From Trypanosoma brucei gambiense DAL972 (lineage: Eukaryota; Euglenozoa; Kinetoplastea; Trypanosomatida; Trypanosomatidae), in NCBI RefSeq assembly GCF_000210295.1, contig NC_026741.1, positions 434,001 to 498,000 on the forward strand: DNA of 64,000 nt. The letters run 5' to 3'. The translations under genes and the position numbers were made by a program. This document shows, in pieces, positions 41,535 to 49,619 of the stretch. Position 1 is the stretch's first letter. Each line of letters opens with the position of its first letter. The notes below the pieces were generated by a model. That model was not told where the DNA came from and ran no database searches. It saw only the letters and a program-made list of their open reading frames with translations.

Positions 41535-42012
41535 ATGCATCACGCCAACAACACTACCTCACGAACGCCATATTTTCGAGAAGGCCTAACAACAATAGAA
41601 GGAGGACCTCCTGCCCAAATCGCAGACGCCGCCCTACGGTCCAACAATATCAGAAGGGGGGCACCCGTGGTTTCGATCTCCCACGAGGGCCATGGCGGTA
41701 GCATCGCTCCGCGACCTTTACATGCAAACGAAGAACTTGCCTGTGAGCCAGGTGCCTGGGGAGTGTTGTCCTAGCTGCCTGCCCCCGGGGCTCTGCGCTT
41801 ACTCACTCCGGCCCCCACGCTGTGTGGCTGGGGGAGGGGTCGGAGGGCTGACCTGGCCGCCCTTTTATCACTCTCCTCCATCTCCTCCTCCCACTTCCGT
41901 TTTGAAACTATCGGCCTGGAAGCGGCGTCGGCGTTACGGCATGCAAGATCCAAGTCGATCGGAATGCGACTGGGGCGATTCCCAGAAAAAAAAACCAAGC
42001 GGCACGAAGTAA
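41535..42012 (+). other. GC-rich island with A run, possible retroposon relic
   Basis: GC-rich block inside the strand-switch region, bounded by AT-rich DNA. It holds overlapping plus-strand frames of 79 and 106 codons. The second ends in a Trp/Arg/Asp/Ser-rich segment (SECDWGDSQ) running into nine A residues (about 41985-41993). Strand-switch regions in T. brucei often hold ingi/RIME fragments, and an A-terminated GC-rich block would fit. I cannot match it by eye and see no clean target duplication. Confidence 0.25.
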
Positions 42013-42164
42013 AACTTCTTAAACAAAAGGGTCCCAAAGAGCAGTCAACCAGGTGGGGACATTCAAGATATGGCTTGCGAATGCATTTCTAGGCTAAATA
42101 TGGAGCCATAGGGACATAATAAAAGCACTAGCTAGCACAATTTTGATACTTCGGTTGCGCTTGC

Positions 42165-42570
42165 TTGGTTAACCAGTTGGGCGCGTGGTGCCCGCCAGCT
42201 GGTTGGACGGGGTTCTATGGAGGTACCTGGCCGTCCGTGGAACAACCAAGGGTTTCTGCCCGTTGTACGCGATGCCACCCTTGTGGGGCTCAACTGCCGG
42301 GCCCAGTGGCGTTTTTGCTTAGAGATTTCGTCTTTATAAATGGAGACTCCTGTATCCCCTCCCCACGAGCAGCCGCCGTGGGTTGTGGGCCGAATTGTCG
42401 GTGCCCAGCACCCCGTCCTTCGGAATGCGCCCAGAGGTCGTCAATTCCTTTGAGAAGGCTATGTCCGGCCTGGTGGTCGGTGTCCGGCAACCTGATTGGT
42501 GGCAGGGTCCGCCGTACTCGCGGAGGGGCACGGCATGTACGCCACTTCCTTTGCACAAGCAAAGTAAGTG
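42165..42570. other. Second GC-rich island in strand-switch region
   Basis: About 400 bases of GC-rich sequence, open on the plus strand for 164 codons and on the minus strand for about 90, with no recognisable protein features. Possible mobile-element relic or promoter-associated sequence. Confidence 0.25.
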
Positions 42571-43140
42571 TTTTCCCCTTGCGTGTCCGTATGTGTTTAT
42601 CGTGCTCATTTCTTTTTTACGATACTCATTTTTGTTGGGACAGGGGGGTTGGTGAGTAGATGGGTAGGCCCGTGTGTGGCTGAATAGTGGCGTTTGTGTT
42701 TTTACCTTTATAGGTAATGTAGGGGGGGGGGAACGAATGATTGGACTGAGTTACAATGAAGAAGACTGCTCACTGTTCCGTGGGTGCTGGCGAACCGTGG
42801 TTTGAGATGCGTTTTTTTGTTTTTGCGTAGAATTCAATTTTTGATGGTTACCGAGGGAGGTCTAGCTGGTGAGCAGTGATCTCGTCGCGACTATTGATGA
42901 AAACGACATCAGTTTTATTTTTGTACTTCGCGATCAGTAGCGTACACCTACGTTATTTATATCTTTATTCCTTTTCGTGGAACCTCGTGAATCCCTTGTG
43001 TTTCTGGGGATGGGGTCGTTCCTGCGTTGATGGCAACTTGTGGAAGGTTCTTCGTATTTTCAATGATTGTCCGTTTTGCGTTTTGATGTTGGGATCTCAG
43101 TGCCGAAGAACTGAATGAAGGGAAATCCTTGGACACTGAT
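42570..43140 (+). promoter_or_regulatory. GT-rich tract on the rightward side
   Basis: The plus strand is enriched in G and T (GTGTGTGG, GTTTGTGTTTTT, GGTTGGTGAG, a G10 run near 42722-42731). GT-rich sequences at divergent regions are reported to drive Pol II initiation and H2A.Z deposition in T. brucei. That this tract does so is inference. Confidence 0.5.
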
Positions 43141-43689
43141 AAAGCATATTAATGGTGTTCCAACGGACGGTTAGTCATTTGCCTTTATTGTACATATTCT
43201 TTTTTTTTAAGGTTTGAAAATCTTGGCTGCCTCACCGTTGAAGTATCAAAGCGGGGCCACATTTGCTTTTGTTACTTATGTTGGATCAGATAGGTTCTGC
43301 TGTGTCGGAGCGTTTCACCCCGCCACCGTGCCCGCTTGGATGCATGCTTGTCTCCATTGAGTGTGAGAGTCCCAGAAAATAAGGGGTTGGTATATGCTGA
43401 CGGCACATACCGTTTTTACCTATTCTTTAAAATGTAAGCAGGGGTTTACCTGTTTCTTACTTACCTATTCTTAACGATGCTGCCTCCTCCCAACGTTGGT
43501 CGTGGACATATACTGAAAATATTTTGGAGGAGTGCGCAGTACAAGATGGAACTTTGGTTGCAGTCCTGCTGATCCATCCATATGCTGTGACAGTGTCAAC
43601 CGATCTTTTCGGAAAAAGCACGTTGGCTATGACTATTTTTCATTTGCCATCCCCAACTCTTTCGAAGCCATTGTTGTAATCTAGTCTGC

Positions 43690-44127
43690 ATGTTTTCGTT
43701 ACGGGAGATACTTTCGCAACTTCCCTCCGACGGTGCAACTAAATGGATACGGGTTGAGAATGTTAAATCCCCCATGTCAAGTTTGGATGTTTCCCAGTTG
43801 TTTCCCGATGCAGTGAGTTGGGATTTTTTGTCGAGTGTTCAAAGGACAGACTATCTCGTCACTTTTCGGAGTGAATCATTCGCTAGAAAAGCGATGCGAA
43901 GTGCATGCGGGTTTTCATACCTTGGTGAGAGGCTCAAGTTTTCATATGCGGAGCCTGGCGACATTGCAGAAGGCGCATCACCCGCGCGAGTGACAATTGC
44001 CCACCCCCGTCTATATTTACTGCCTCCAGAGTTTTCTTATGAGGAGCGAGTAGCTGAAGCAGATCGTATTATTGCATCTGTGAGCACAACCGATTCGTAT
44101 AACAACGCCTGGGTAGATACCTACTAG
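43690..44127 (+). CDS. Small RRM-like protein, possibly calcipressin-related
   Basis: 145 aa, the first gene of the plus array. The leader may be very short, since an AG lies 5 bases before the ATG after a pyrimidine stretch. The predicted pattern is one RRM-like fold: IRVENVKSP (beta 1), LFPDAVSWDFL (helix 1), DYLVTFRSESFARKAM (beta 3/helix 2) and YLGERLKFSYAEP (beta 4), followed by PRLYLLPPEF. The FLGxxLKxYFAQ then LISPP arrangement is that of calcipressins (RCAN), which bind calcineurin. The similarity is weak and by eye. A plain RRM RNA-binding protein is the alternative, though no RNP1 aromatic motif is visible. Confidence 0.7.
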   Translation: MFSLREILSQLPSDGATKWIRVENVKSPMSSLDVSQLFPDAVSWDFLSSVQRTDYLVTFRSESFARKAMRSACGFSYLGERLKFSYAEPGDIAEGASPARVTIAHPRLYLLPPEFSYEERVAEADRIIASVSTTDSYNNAWVDTY

Positions 44128-44441
44128 TTGGGCGCACTGCGGTTACAAGCCGTTTCCCCAATTTTTACCTTTTTGTTTCAATGCGTAACCACTTAATGCA
44201 GCAAAAGCGCTTGATCTACTTGTTGAGGCTTATAACCACTGTGAATTACGCAATCAAGTAGTATCCACACCAGTCTAAGGTTGAGGTGGCATCTCTACTG
44301 TCTACCACTCCCCTCTTTAAAGCTGCCGCTGTTGTTGATGCTTTCTCTTCATCTTTGGATACACGGCAAAACAGGTGAGGTTTAGATTATCACTTGCAAG
44401 TAAAGAACTTAACTGTGTGTGTTTTTTTTAAAGCAACTAAC
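44128..44441 (+). promoter_or_regulatory. Intergenic region with trans-splice acceptor
   Basis: The 3' UTR of the small gene and, at 44415-44433, a GT then poly-T tract followed by AAAG. The AG at 44432-44433 lies 8 bases before the ATG at 44442 and sets that start. Confidence 0.6.
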
Positions 44442-46574
44442 ATGCTCTCGTGGAATCCCGAAAGTTATGTCTCTGAAGCCGTTTCGCGCATTCTTGCAGA
44501 GGAAGCGAAACAGGGACGAGGTGGGGCGATACCATCTTACTATGATGCAGTCACGTCACACCTGGAGGCACACGAATTATCCAAATCAATCAAAGTTGCA
44601 TTAGAGGAGCAGAGAAGGCAAAACATTGGTATTTCCTGCGATATTGGAGGAAACGTGTTGGAAATCTTATTTAACCCTGTCGACATCGAGGACGCTGGTG
44701 TTGCAGAAGAGCGTGTTAAAAAATGCGTAGCGGATATCGGATGTCTTTTTGGGAACGTGTCGGATGAGTTGAATTCATTAAATGGAAAGAGTGGCTTAGT
44801 CGCCGTGTCTGAGGATGTTCTTGACATATTACACCATTTGCAAAGCATGGGTTTGTTGACAAATTTTCGTTTCAATCCAGTTTCAGAGAAGTTGGGGTGC
44901 ATTCTGTCAGCGACCGATAGGTCAAGTATTTTAAAATCAATGGTTCTGTACAACTCGCAGGTGGAATGGCCAAAAGGTATGACTCTGAATTTCACTGACT
45001 ACATGAAGGCATGGCTTGTTGACAGAGTTGCTGCCCGATTGGAAGTTTTAAATGAGCACCGTGGTTGTTTGATCAGACTTGAGGATTTCGCGCGTGTATT
45101 TGGTACATCACGAGGCAGTTCAGTGTGGAAGTACGGTGTGTCTGTTTCCGACCTCGACGGCGAGCAAAAGTTTATTGGTTGCTTGGAGTTGGATGCACTC
45201 CGTCCCACTGCCGCCGCACATGCTGTTGAAGACCCGTTTTTTGATCATTTGGGCATGCAGTCCTGTGTTGCGTGCTGCCGAACGACAACTACGTCGTATT
45301 GCCTGGCCAATGCTCTCTCCGTGTGCTCCCACGGAGAAAAGGCGCTATTTTTCGTGCGTGAGTGGAGGGAAGTCAACGGTCCCGAGTCGAAGGACTCGCT
45401 TTTGAGTTTCACACTTTACTTTGGGTATGGAAAGCCCATATCTGATGAAGGGGACGTACGTATAGGGGAAAATGATGATAAGCGAATCTACCTCCATAGT
45501 GAAAAAGACCAAATTGTTCGTACTTACAAACAGATGGGAGACGTCAAACGGTACGAATCGCATGTGGAAACCGTTATTGCAAATAGCAAAAATGCTGATT
45601 TATTTCACAACATATCGGGTTACATCGGCGAAACAACGTGTGAGAACTTGGAAAGAGCCATGTCTTTGTTTCCTCGTATGTGTGTTGTTGCCACTTGCAT
45701 TGGCAACGAGAATGCTGTTTGTGTTTCTGTTCTTAAGGCGGCTGATGTTCTGAGGGGAGACGCTACGTTCGTATTTTGTATATCACAAAGATCACCATTG
45801 TTCAACCATGTGTTCGCACCACGATCGCAGGTAACGTTGAATTTTCTGTTCGACAATGCACAGGCGGTGTGCCAAGCTATAAATGACACGTATCCCCTAT
45901 GGATCAATGAGATCGGAAATGAGCCCGTCGTCTTTGAGAGTGAATCAAGGACTTACGTCACAACAAAAGCTTTGATGGACATCTCCAAGCAGGTGGCCTT
46001 TGAAACTGCGGAGTCGTTTCTTGTTGGTGAAGAAGTGCTGGTTGTGGGCCGGTGCCTTGACAGTATCCCAAGTACAGTAGTAATAAATGTGAAAAACACA
46101 CTTGTTCTGCAAGACCACGTTCCCCCACAGGAATTCTACCCCTTTCTCTTCACGATCGTTCACAAGATATATGGTACTGTTGGCTTCGTTGGGTATGGGT
46201 GCCAATTGTGTTCCCTGTCTCCTCTGACAATGTACATTTATTCTCCAATTGAGTCATCTCAGTTTGCTTTGGACGAAGTGTATACGGGTCCAAAATGTAA
46301 TTTGACTTTTCTTTCGAGTTTTGGAGCACCAATTTTTGACGGCAAAGATTTCGAAGAACTGGGTTGTGGCATGCCAATGGCTGCCAGCAGCGTCTCCTCA
46401 CTGCCTCAGCAGAACATTTATTTTCAAGTAGAGGGCATGCTGATACGCATCGTGCGAGACATCAGCGACAAATACGTTATCTGTGTGGTGGCTGCTAACG
46501 AGTGCAGGTTTAATCAGACCGATCCTTGTAAGCTGCTTGTGCGCCCGGATGATGAGCGCCTCATCCCAGCTTAA
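44442..46574 (+). CDS. Conserved hypothetical protein, 710 aa
   Basis: 710 aa from the first ATG after a clear acceptor. The frame upstream begins at TTG and is rejected. I do not recognise a family. There is no signal peptide and no membrane helix. The protein looks globular, with alternating beta-rich segments. Visible landmarks are an N-terminal helical part (YVSEAVSRILAEEAKQGRG, then HELSKSIKVALEEQRRQN), a cysteine-rich stretch (MQSCVACCRTTTTSYCLA) near residue 275, and a C-terminal beta-rich region (IYFQVEGMLIRIVRDISD). The beta-rich middle could be a tandem of similar domains, but I could not define repeats by eye. Confidence 0.8.
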   Translation: MLSWNPESYVSEAVSRILAEEAKQGRGGAIPSYYDAVTSHLEAHELSKSIKVALEEQRRQNIGISCDIGGNVLEILFNPVDIEDAGVAEERVKKCVADIGCLFGNVSDELNSLNGKSGLVAVSEDVLDILHHLQSMGLLTNFRFNPVSEKLGCILSATDRSSILKSMVLYNSQVEWPKGMTLNFTDYMKAWLVDRVAARLEVLNEHRGCLIRLEDFARVFGTSRGSSVWKYGVSVSDLDGEQKFIGCLELDALRPTAAAHAVEDPFFDHLGMQSCVACCRTTTTSYCLANALSVCSHGEKALFFVREWREVNGPESKDSLLSFTLYFGYGKPISDEGDVRIGENDDKRIYLHSEKDQIVRTYKQMGDVKRYESHVETVIANSKNADLFHNISGYIGETTCENLERAMSLFPRMCVVATCIGNENAVCVSVLKAADVLRGDATFVFCISQRSPLFNHVFAPRSQVTLNFLFDNAQAVCQAINDTYPLWINEIGNEPVVFESESRTYVTTKALMDISKQVAFETAESFLVGEEVLVVGRCLDSIPSTVVINVKNTLVLQDHVPPQEFYPFLFTIVHKIYGTVGFVGYGCQLCSLSPLTMYIYSPIESSQFALDEVYTGPKCNLTFLSSFGAPIFDGKDFEELGCGMPMAASSVSSLPQQNIYFQVEGMLIRIVRDISDKYVICVVAANECRFNQTDPCKLLVRPDDERLIPA

Positions 46575-46872
46575 TATATATTGCAACTTAGGAGGGCGTT
46601 GCCCTGGGGTAAGGTGTGAGAGAATAACGGGGAGGTAATGCCTTTTGCGGTTAAAAAACCGCTTTCTTTTATACGGCGTCGTCAGCGTTTTTTTTTTAAC
46701 AGAGGAAATTGTTATTATTATTTTTTTTTCGAATGTTTTCCTCCCCCTTTTTGATGTATCTGCCAAACCTCTCGCTGTTCCAGGTTGTGTTTATCATTGA
46801 GGGTTGTTGTTACCATTTTTAACGTCCGATGACAATGCCAATGCCACTTCTTCGTGCATAGTAAGGTAGAAT
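46575..46872 (+). promoter_or_regulatory. Intergenic region with poly-T tracts and acceptor
   Basis: T-rich tracts at about 46688-46699 and 46720-46756, then candidate AGs at 46860-46861 and just after, 12 bases before the NOT11 ATG. Confidence 0.5.
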
Positions 46873-48177
46873 ATGGTGGTGGAGTACCTTGGTCCAGCAG
46901 ACGTGCAGCATTTGCTTGCGCTCCTTAGCGAAGGGAATTGTAAGTTTTCTTTCGTAGAGAAAGAATTTAAGGAAACGTTTTCTAAAGACACTTTCGCTAA
47001 GGTGTCAAGGGCCATACAACGAATGATTCATGATATGATTGCCTCACCTGACGGTGTTGGACTAGTGTCATCTTTTTTCGTTCTTGATGTTATGTGCAAG
47101 ATGAACTGTGAACAGGCGAAGTCAGCGTTTTATGATGCGTTGCTAGAGTTGGAGCGAATCATGCGGCAAGACGTTTGCGTCATGGAGCAGATCAAGTATG
47201 CCTCAAAGGAAGCAAAGGAAGGAAGAAGAGCACACGAATCTGTTAATTCAGAGAGATACCGTCTACGTTCAGCGGTGAAGAGTTTTGCCTTTCGGTTACT
47301 TGCCAACAGGGTTGCGCCTGATGAAACACCACTAATGGCCATAAGTGACAAGCAAGAACAAATCGACACCGCCCTAAACGCATGGGAGAGCAACAGTATA
47401 TGTCTCAAGGAACCCATTGCGGGTGTTGCAGAGGCGTGGACGCTAGAGGCAGAGAAAAATGCATGTGGAACCCTTTCCAGGATTTCTGCAACCCTTGATA
47501 ATGGAGGACGGGCTGCGCTGGTACTGAAACCGGTAACACCCCAACTTCCTTCGTTGTCCCTGGTGTCTGGTGAGCTTCAGTTTCTGCTGCCGGCTTCTCC
47601 TCTAAACGATCTCCTTTTAATTAACAGTGAGGTTCCAACGGAGGAGTGGAAAACTGCAAAAAGAATGGTTGCCGCAGGTTGCAAGGGGCTACTTAATAAA
47701 GAGGAGCAGCAAAAATTGCTCCAAACACTTTTGGCAGGGGACGTCTTTGCGCGTGTTGGAATAAGCAGTGTGGTACTCAGTCGCATGGCCGAACACAATC
47801 CAGATATTGCCGCCTCGCTAATACTGAAGCTTCCAGCCCAGGAGGCAAACCAATGCGTTCAGAGTATACTAAAGAGTTCTGTGCCATCGGAGCATGTAGA
47901 AACTGTCTTGTTACATGCTTCAAAAGTGCTGCAGCAAGCGAGCTTTCGTGCATACATTACCAACAAGCTTCATCATTTCAAAGAAAAGACGACACTATCC
48001 AACGAGGACAAAGATGAGGTGAAAAGTTTTGTCAGGACTCTTCACCAGCTTTTAACAAAAGCGTCGAAAGAAAACAAGGAGTTATACGTTGCTGACACGC
48101 TAAAGACTGATATAACTCGACTTTGTGAGAGGTGTGATATTCCTGAAGTGGTTGCGAGATGGGATGAACTAAAGTAA
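46873..48177 (+). CDS. NOT11: CNOT11-like subunit of the CCR4-NOT (CAF1-NOT) complex
   Basis: 434 aa. The C-terminal 120 residues align by eye with the conserved CNOT11 (C2orf29/DUF2363) domain: MAEHNPDIAASLILKLP, SVPSEHVETVLLHASKVL, FVRTLHQLLTKASKENKEL, and DTLKTDITRLCERCDIPEV. The N-terminal 200 residues are helical, as in the HEAT-like N-terminal part of CNOT11. NOT11 binds NOT10 and docks on NOT1. In T. brucei the CAF1-NOT complex, rather than CCR4, carries most deadenylase function and is described as containing NOT10 and NOT11. The assignment rests on the C-terminal domain and remembered gene position. Confidence 0.78.
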   Translation: MVVEYLGPADVQHLLALLSEGNCKFSFVEKEFKETFSKDTFAKVSRAIQRMIHDMIASPDGVGLVSSFFVLDVMCKMNCEQAKSAFYDALLELERIMRQDVCVMEQIKYASKEAKEGRRAHESVNSERYRLRSAVKSFAFRLLANRVAPDETPLMAISDKQEQIDTALNAWESNSICLKEPIAGVAEAWTLEAEKNACGTLSRISATLDNGGRAALVLKPVTPQLPSLSLVSGELQFLLPASPLNDLLLINSEVPTEEWKTAKRMVAAGCKGLLNKEEQQKLLQTLLAGDVFARVGISSVVLSRMAEHNPDIAASLILKLPAQEANQCVQSILKSSVPSEHVETVLLHASKVLQQASFRAYITNKLHHFKEKTTLSNEDKDEVKSFVRTLHQLLTKASKENKELYVADTLKTDITRLCERCDIPEVVARWDELK

Positions 48178-48521
48178 CGAATACTTTCTTTGGTAAACAA
48201 TCGATGAGTACAGTTCGATAAGGAGGCTGAGATGATTTCCCCCCTGTCTGTTGTCGAATGCGCAGAAGCCAAACTGTTGCTCGGTGGTGTCTCAGGCAGC
48301 AAAGAGCGTCACATCCATGTCTGTTTAATCCCTTTCTTCATTCTACTTTTGTCACTTATTCCCCTCCAGACCTTACGTCAACGTGACCGTGGATGCATAT
48401 ATAAATATATACATAGTTTTGAGGGGCACATAATTACTGGGCAGTTTTGTTTGCTCGTTCTATACTTGATTGTGAGTCCTGAAGGGACACACCAACAAAA
48501 AGACTTCTATTCTGTTGTGGC
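48178..48521 (+). promoter_or_regulatory. Intergenic region with splice acceptor at about 48369
   Basis: A pyrimidine-rich stretch (about 48329-48367) ends CCCCTCCAG with AG at 48368-48369. This is a strong acceptor 150 bases before the next ATG. A 97-codon frame that starts within it is non-coding. Confidence 0.6.
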
Positions 48522-49436
48522 ATGATCGGCGAGTCAGAAGCATTCGTTAGTTTCGTATATTTAACACCTGCGGAAGGCCTTCCGTGTGAAACTGTTGATC
48601 GTTACCCGCAAGCTCAACTGAAGGAAGGAAGCTCCTGCTCTGAAACGTCTGCCTTGTCTAGGAGCGACGCTTCGGCTGAAGTCACGCCCGGTAAGGAGAA
48701 TTGGGAAAGCAAGGTGTACGTAAAATTTTTCGATGCACTTCGGAAGATAGCAAAAGTGCAGTGGTTTTCCGTTGAGGCTGGTACAAAAATGATGTACTTA
48801 TACGAAATGATACGCGCCTGGCTCCCAGAGGTGACTAACGTAGTGTGTTATACAGCCCATAGTGATAGCTGGGGGAGACATTTCCCCCTTATCAAAGATG
48901 TGCTGTCACCTGGGACAGACGTTCCAGAAAGGGTCTTCTGCCAAGAGGTTTTTCTTCCACCGTGCAGAGATATGTGGAACTGGGGCATAGTTAATGTTGT
49001 TGTTATGCAACCACATGGTGATTTTACAACTGGCTATGTTCCCTTGGTGGTGCATGGATTGTTCATGCGCAGTAGGGAAACATTGGAGGAACAGATCAGT
49101 CAGATGTGCTGTACTTCGTCTGCAGAGATCAGCTACATGAAGATGCTGCCCTTGCTTAATTGTTCGATTCGTGACGGACTCGTAGAACTGACATCGTTTT
49201 TTCAAGAAAATGAGGAGGTTGAAGCTCTTTCACAAGTGGCTGTTGTTTACCCGGCGCTTACAACTGGGGATTTGGTGTGTGCTGATGTTGAAAGTCGAGT
49301 AGGGCAAAGATACACTATGCAAGGCATGATAAAGCGTTGCCATCATAAAAATGGGATTGTTTGCTACGATGTGGAGGACACTGCTCTCGGTTACGTTGCA
49401 GAGGGCCTGACATGTGTCCAAGTTTTACCGCTGTAG
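48522..49436 (+). CDS. Conserved hypothetical protein, 304 aa
   Basis: 304 aa with no recognised domain. The first 65 residues are Ser/Glu-rich and probably disordered (SSCSETSALSRSDASAEVT). From about 65 there is a folded segment beginning WESKVYVKFFDALRKIAKVQWFSVEAGTKMMYLYEMIRAW, which alternates beta and helix in a way compatible with a ubiquitin-like fold. Then come NIVNVVVM-type beta strands and a Trp/Cys-containing middle. The C-terminus RVGQRYTMQGMIKRC and GIVCYDVEDTALG looks like a small beta domain. There is no signal or membrane segment. Confidence 0.75.
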   Translation: MIGESEAFVSFVYLTPAEGLPCETVDRYPQAQLKEGSSCSETSALSRSDASAEVTPGKENWESKVYVKFFDALRKIAKVQWFSVEAGTKMMYLYEMIRAWLPEVTNVVCYTAHSDSWGRHFPLIKDVLSPGTDVPERVFCQEVFLPPCRDMWNWGIVNVVVMQPHGDFTTGYVPLVVHGLFMRSRETLEEQISQMCCTSSAEISYMKMLPLLNCSIRDGLVELTSFFQENEEVEALSQVAVVYPALTTGDLVCADVESRVGQRYTMQGMIKRCHHKNGIVCYDVEDTALGYVAEGLTCVQVLPL

Positions 49437-49619
49437 GAAAACGGCGACAGTCAGTTGCTCTGCATAAGTTGTTACGTTATTTCCTTCCTCATTCATCATT
49501 TTTACTTACCCGTGTTTGTGGAATGGCTGTCAAACGCACATGTCTAGTGCACTCTTTGCTCGTGCATTCGGAACTCTTTTTTCATTGGTGCTTCCGCGCA
49601 CTGTAGGTAGGTTGAGGAC
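49437..49619 (+). promoter_or_regulatory. Short intergenic spacer with acceptor
   Basis: The pyrimidine-rich stretch at 49478-49508 and a second at 49575-49584 precede CTGTAG, with AG at 49605-49606, 14 bases before the UTP15 ATG. Confidence 0.5.

Larger units (their letters stand above)
41239..43689. promoter_or_regulatory. Divergent strand-switch region (presumed Pol II start region)
   Basis: All genes to the left are on the minus strand and all genes to the right are on the plus strand, so transcription must diverge from here. In trypanosomes such regions carry Pol II initiation with H2A.Z/H4K10ac chromatin and GT-rich promoter sequence. The left edge (about 41265-41350) is AC-rich on plus, hence GT-rich in the leftward direction. 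The right side (about 42560-43140) is GT-rich on plus, with a G10 run near 42722. Two GC-rich islands lie between. No tRNA-type B box was found by eye. Confidence 0.8.

Noticed and set aside
41640..41690. GTGG...CCAC hairpin with TTCGAT loop in the strand-switch region considered as a tRNA T arm
   Set aside because: Loop is too long and no acceptor, D or anticodon arm can be drawn around it.
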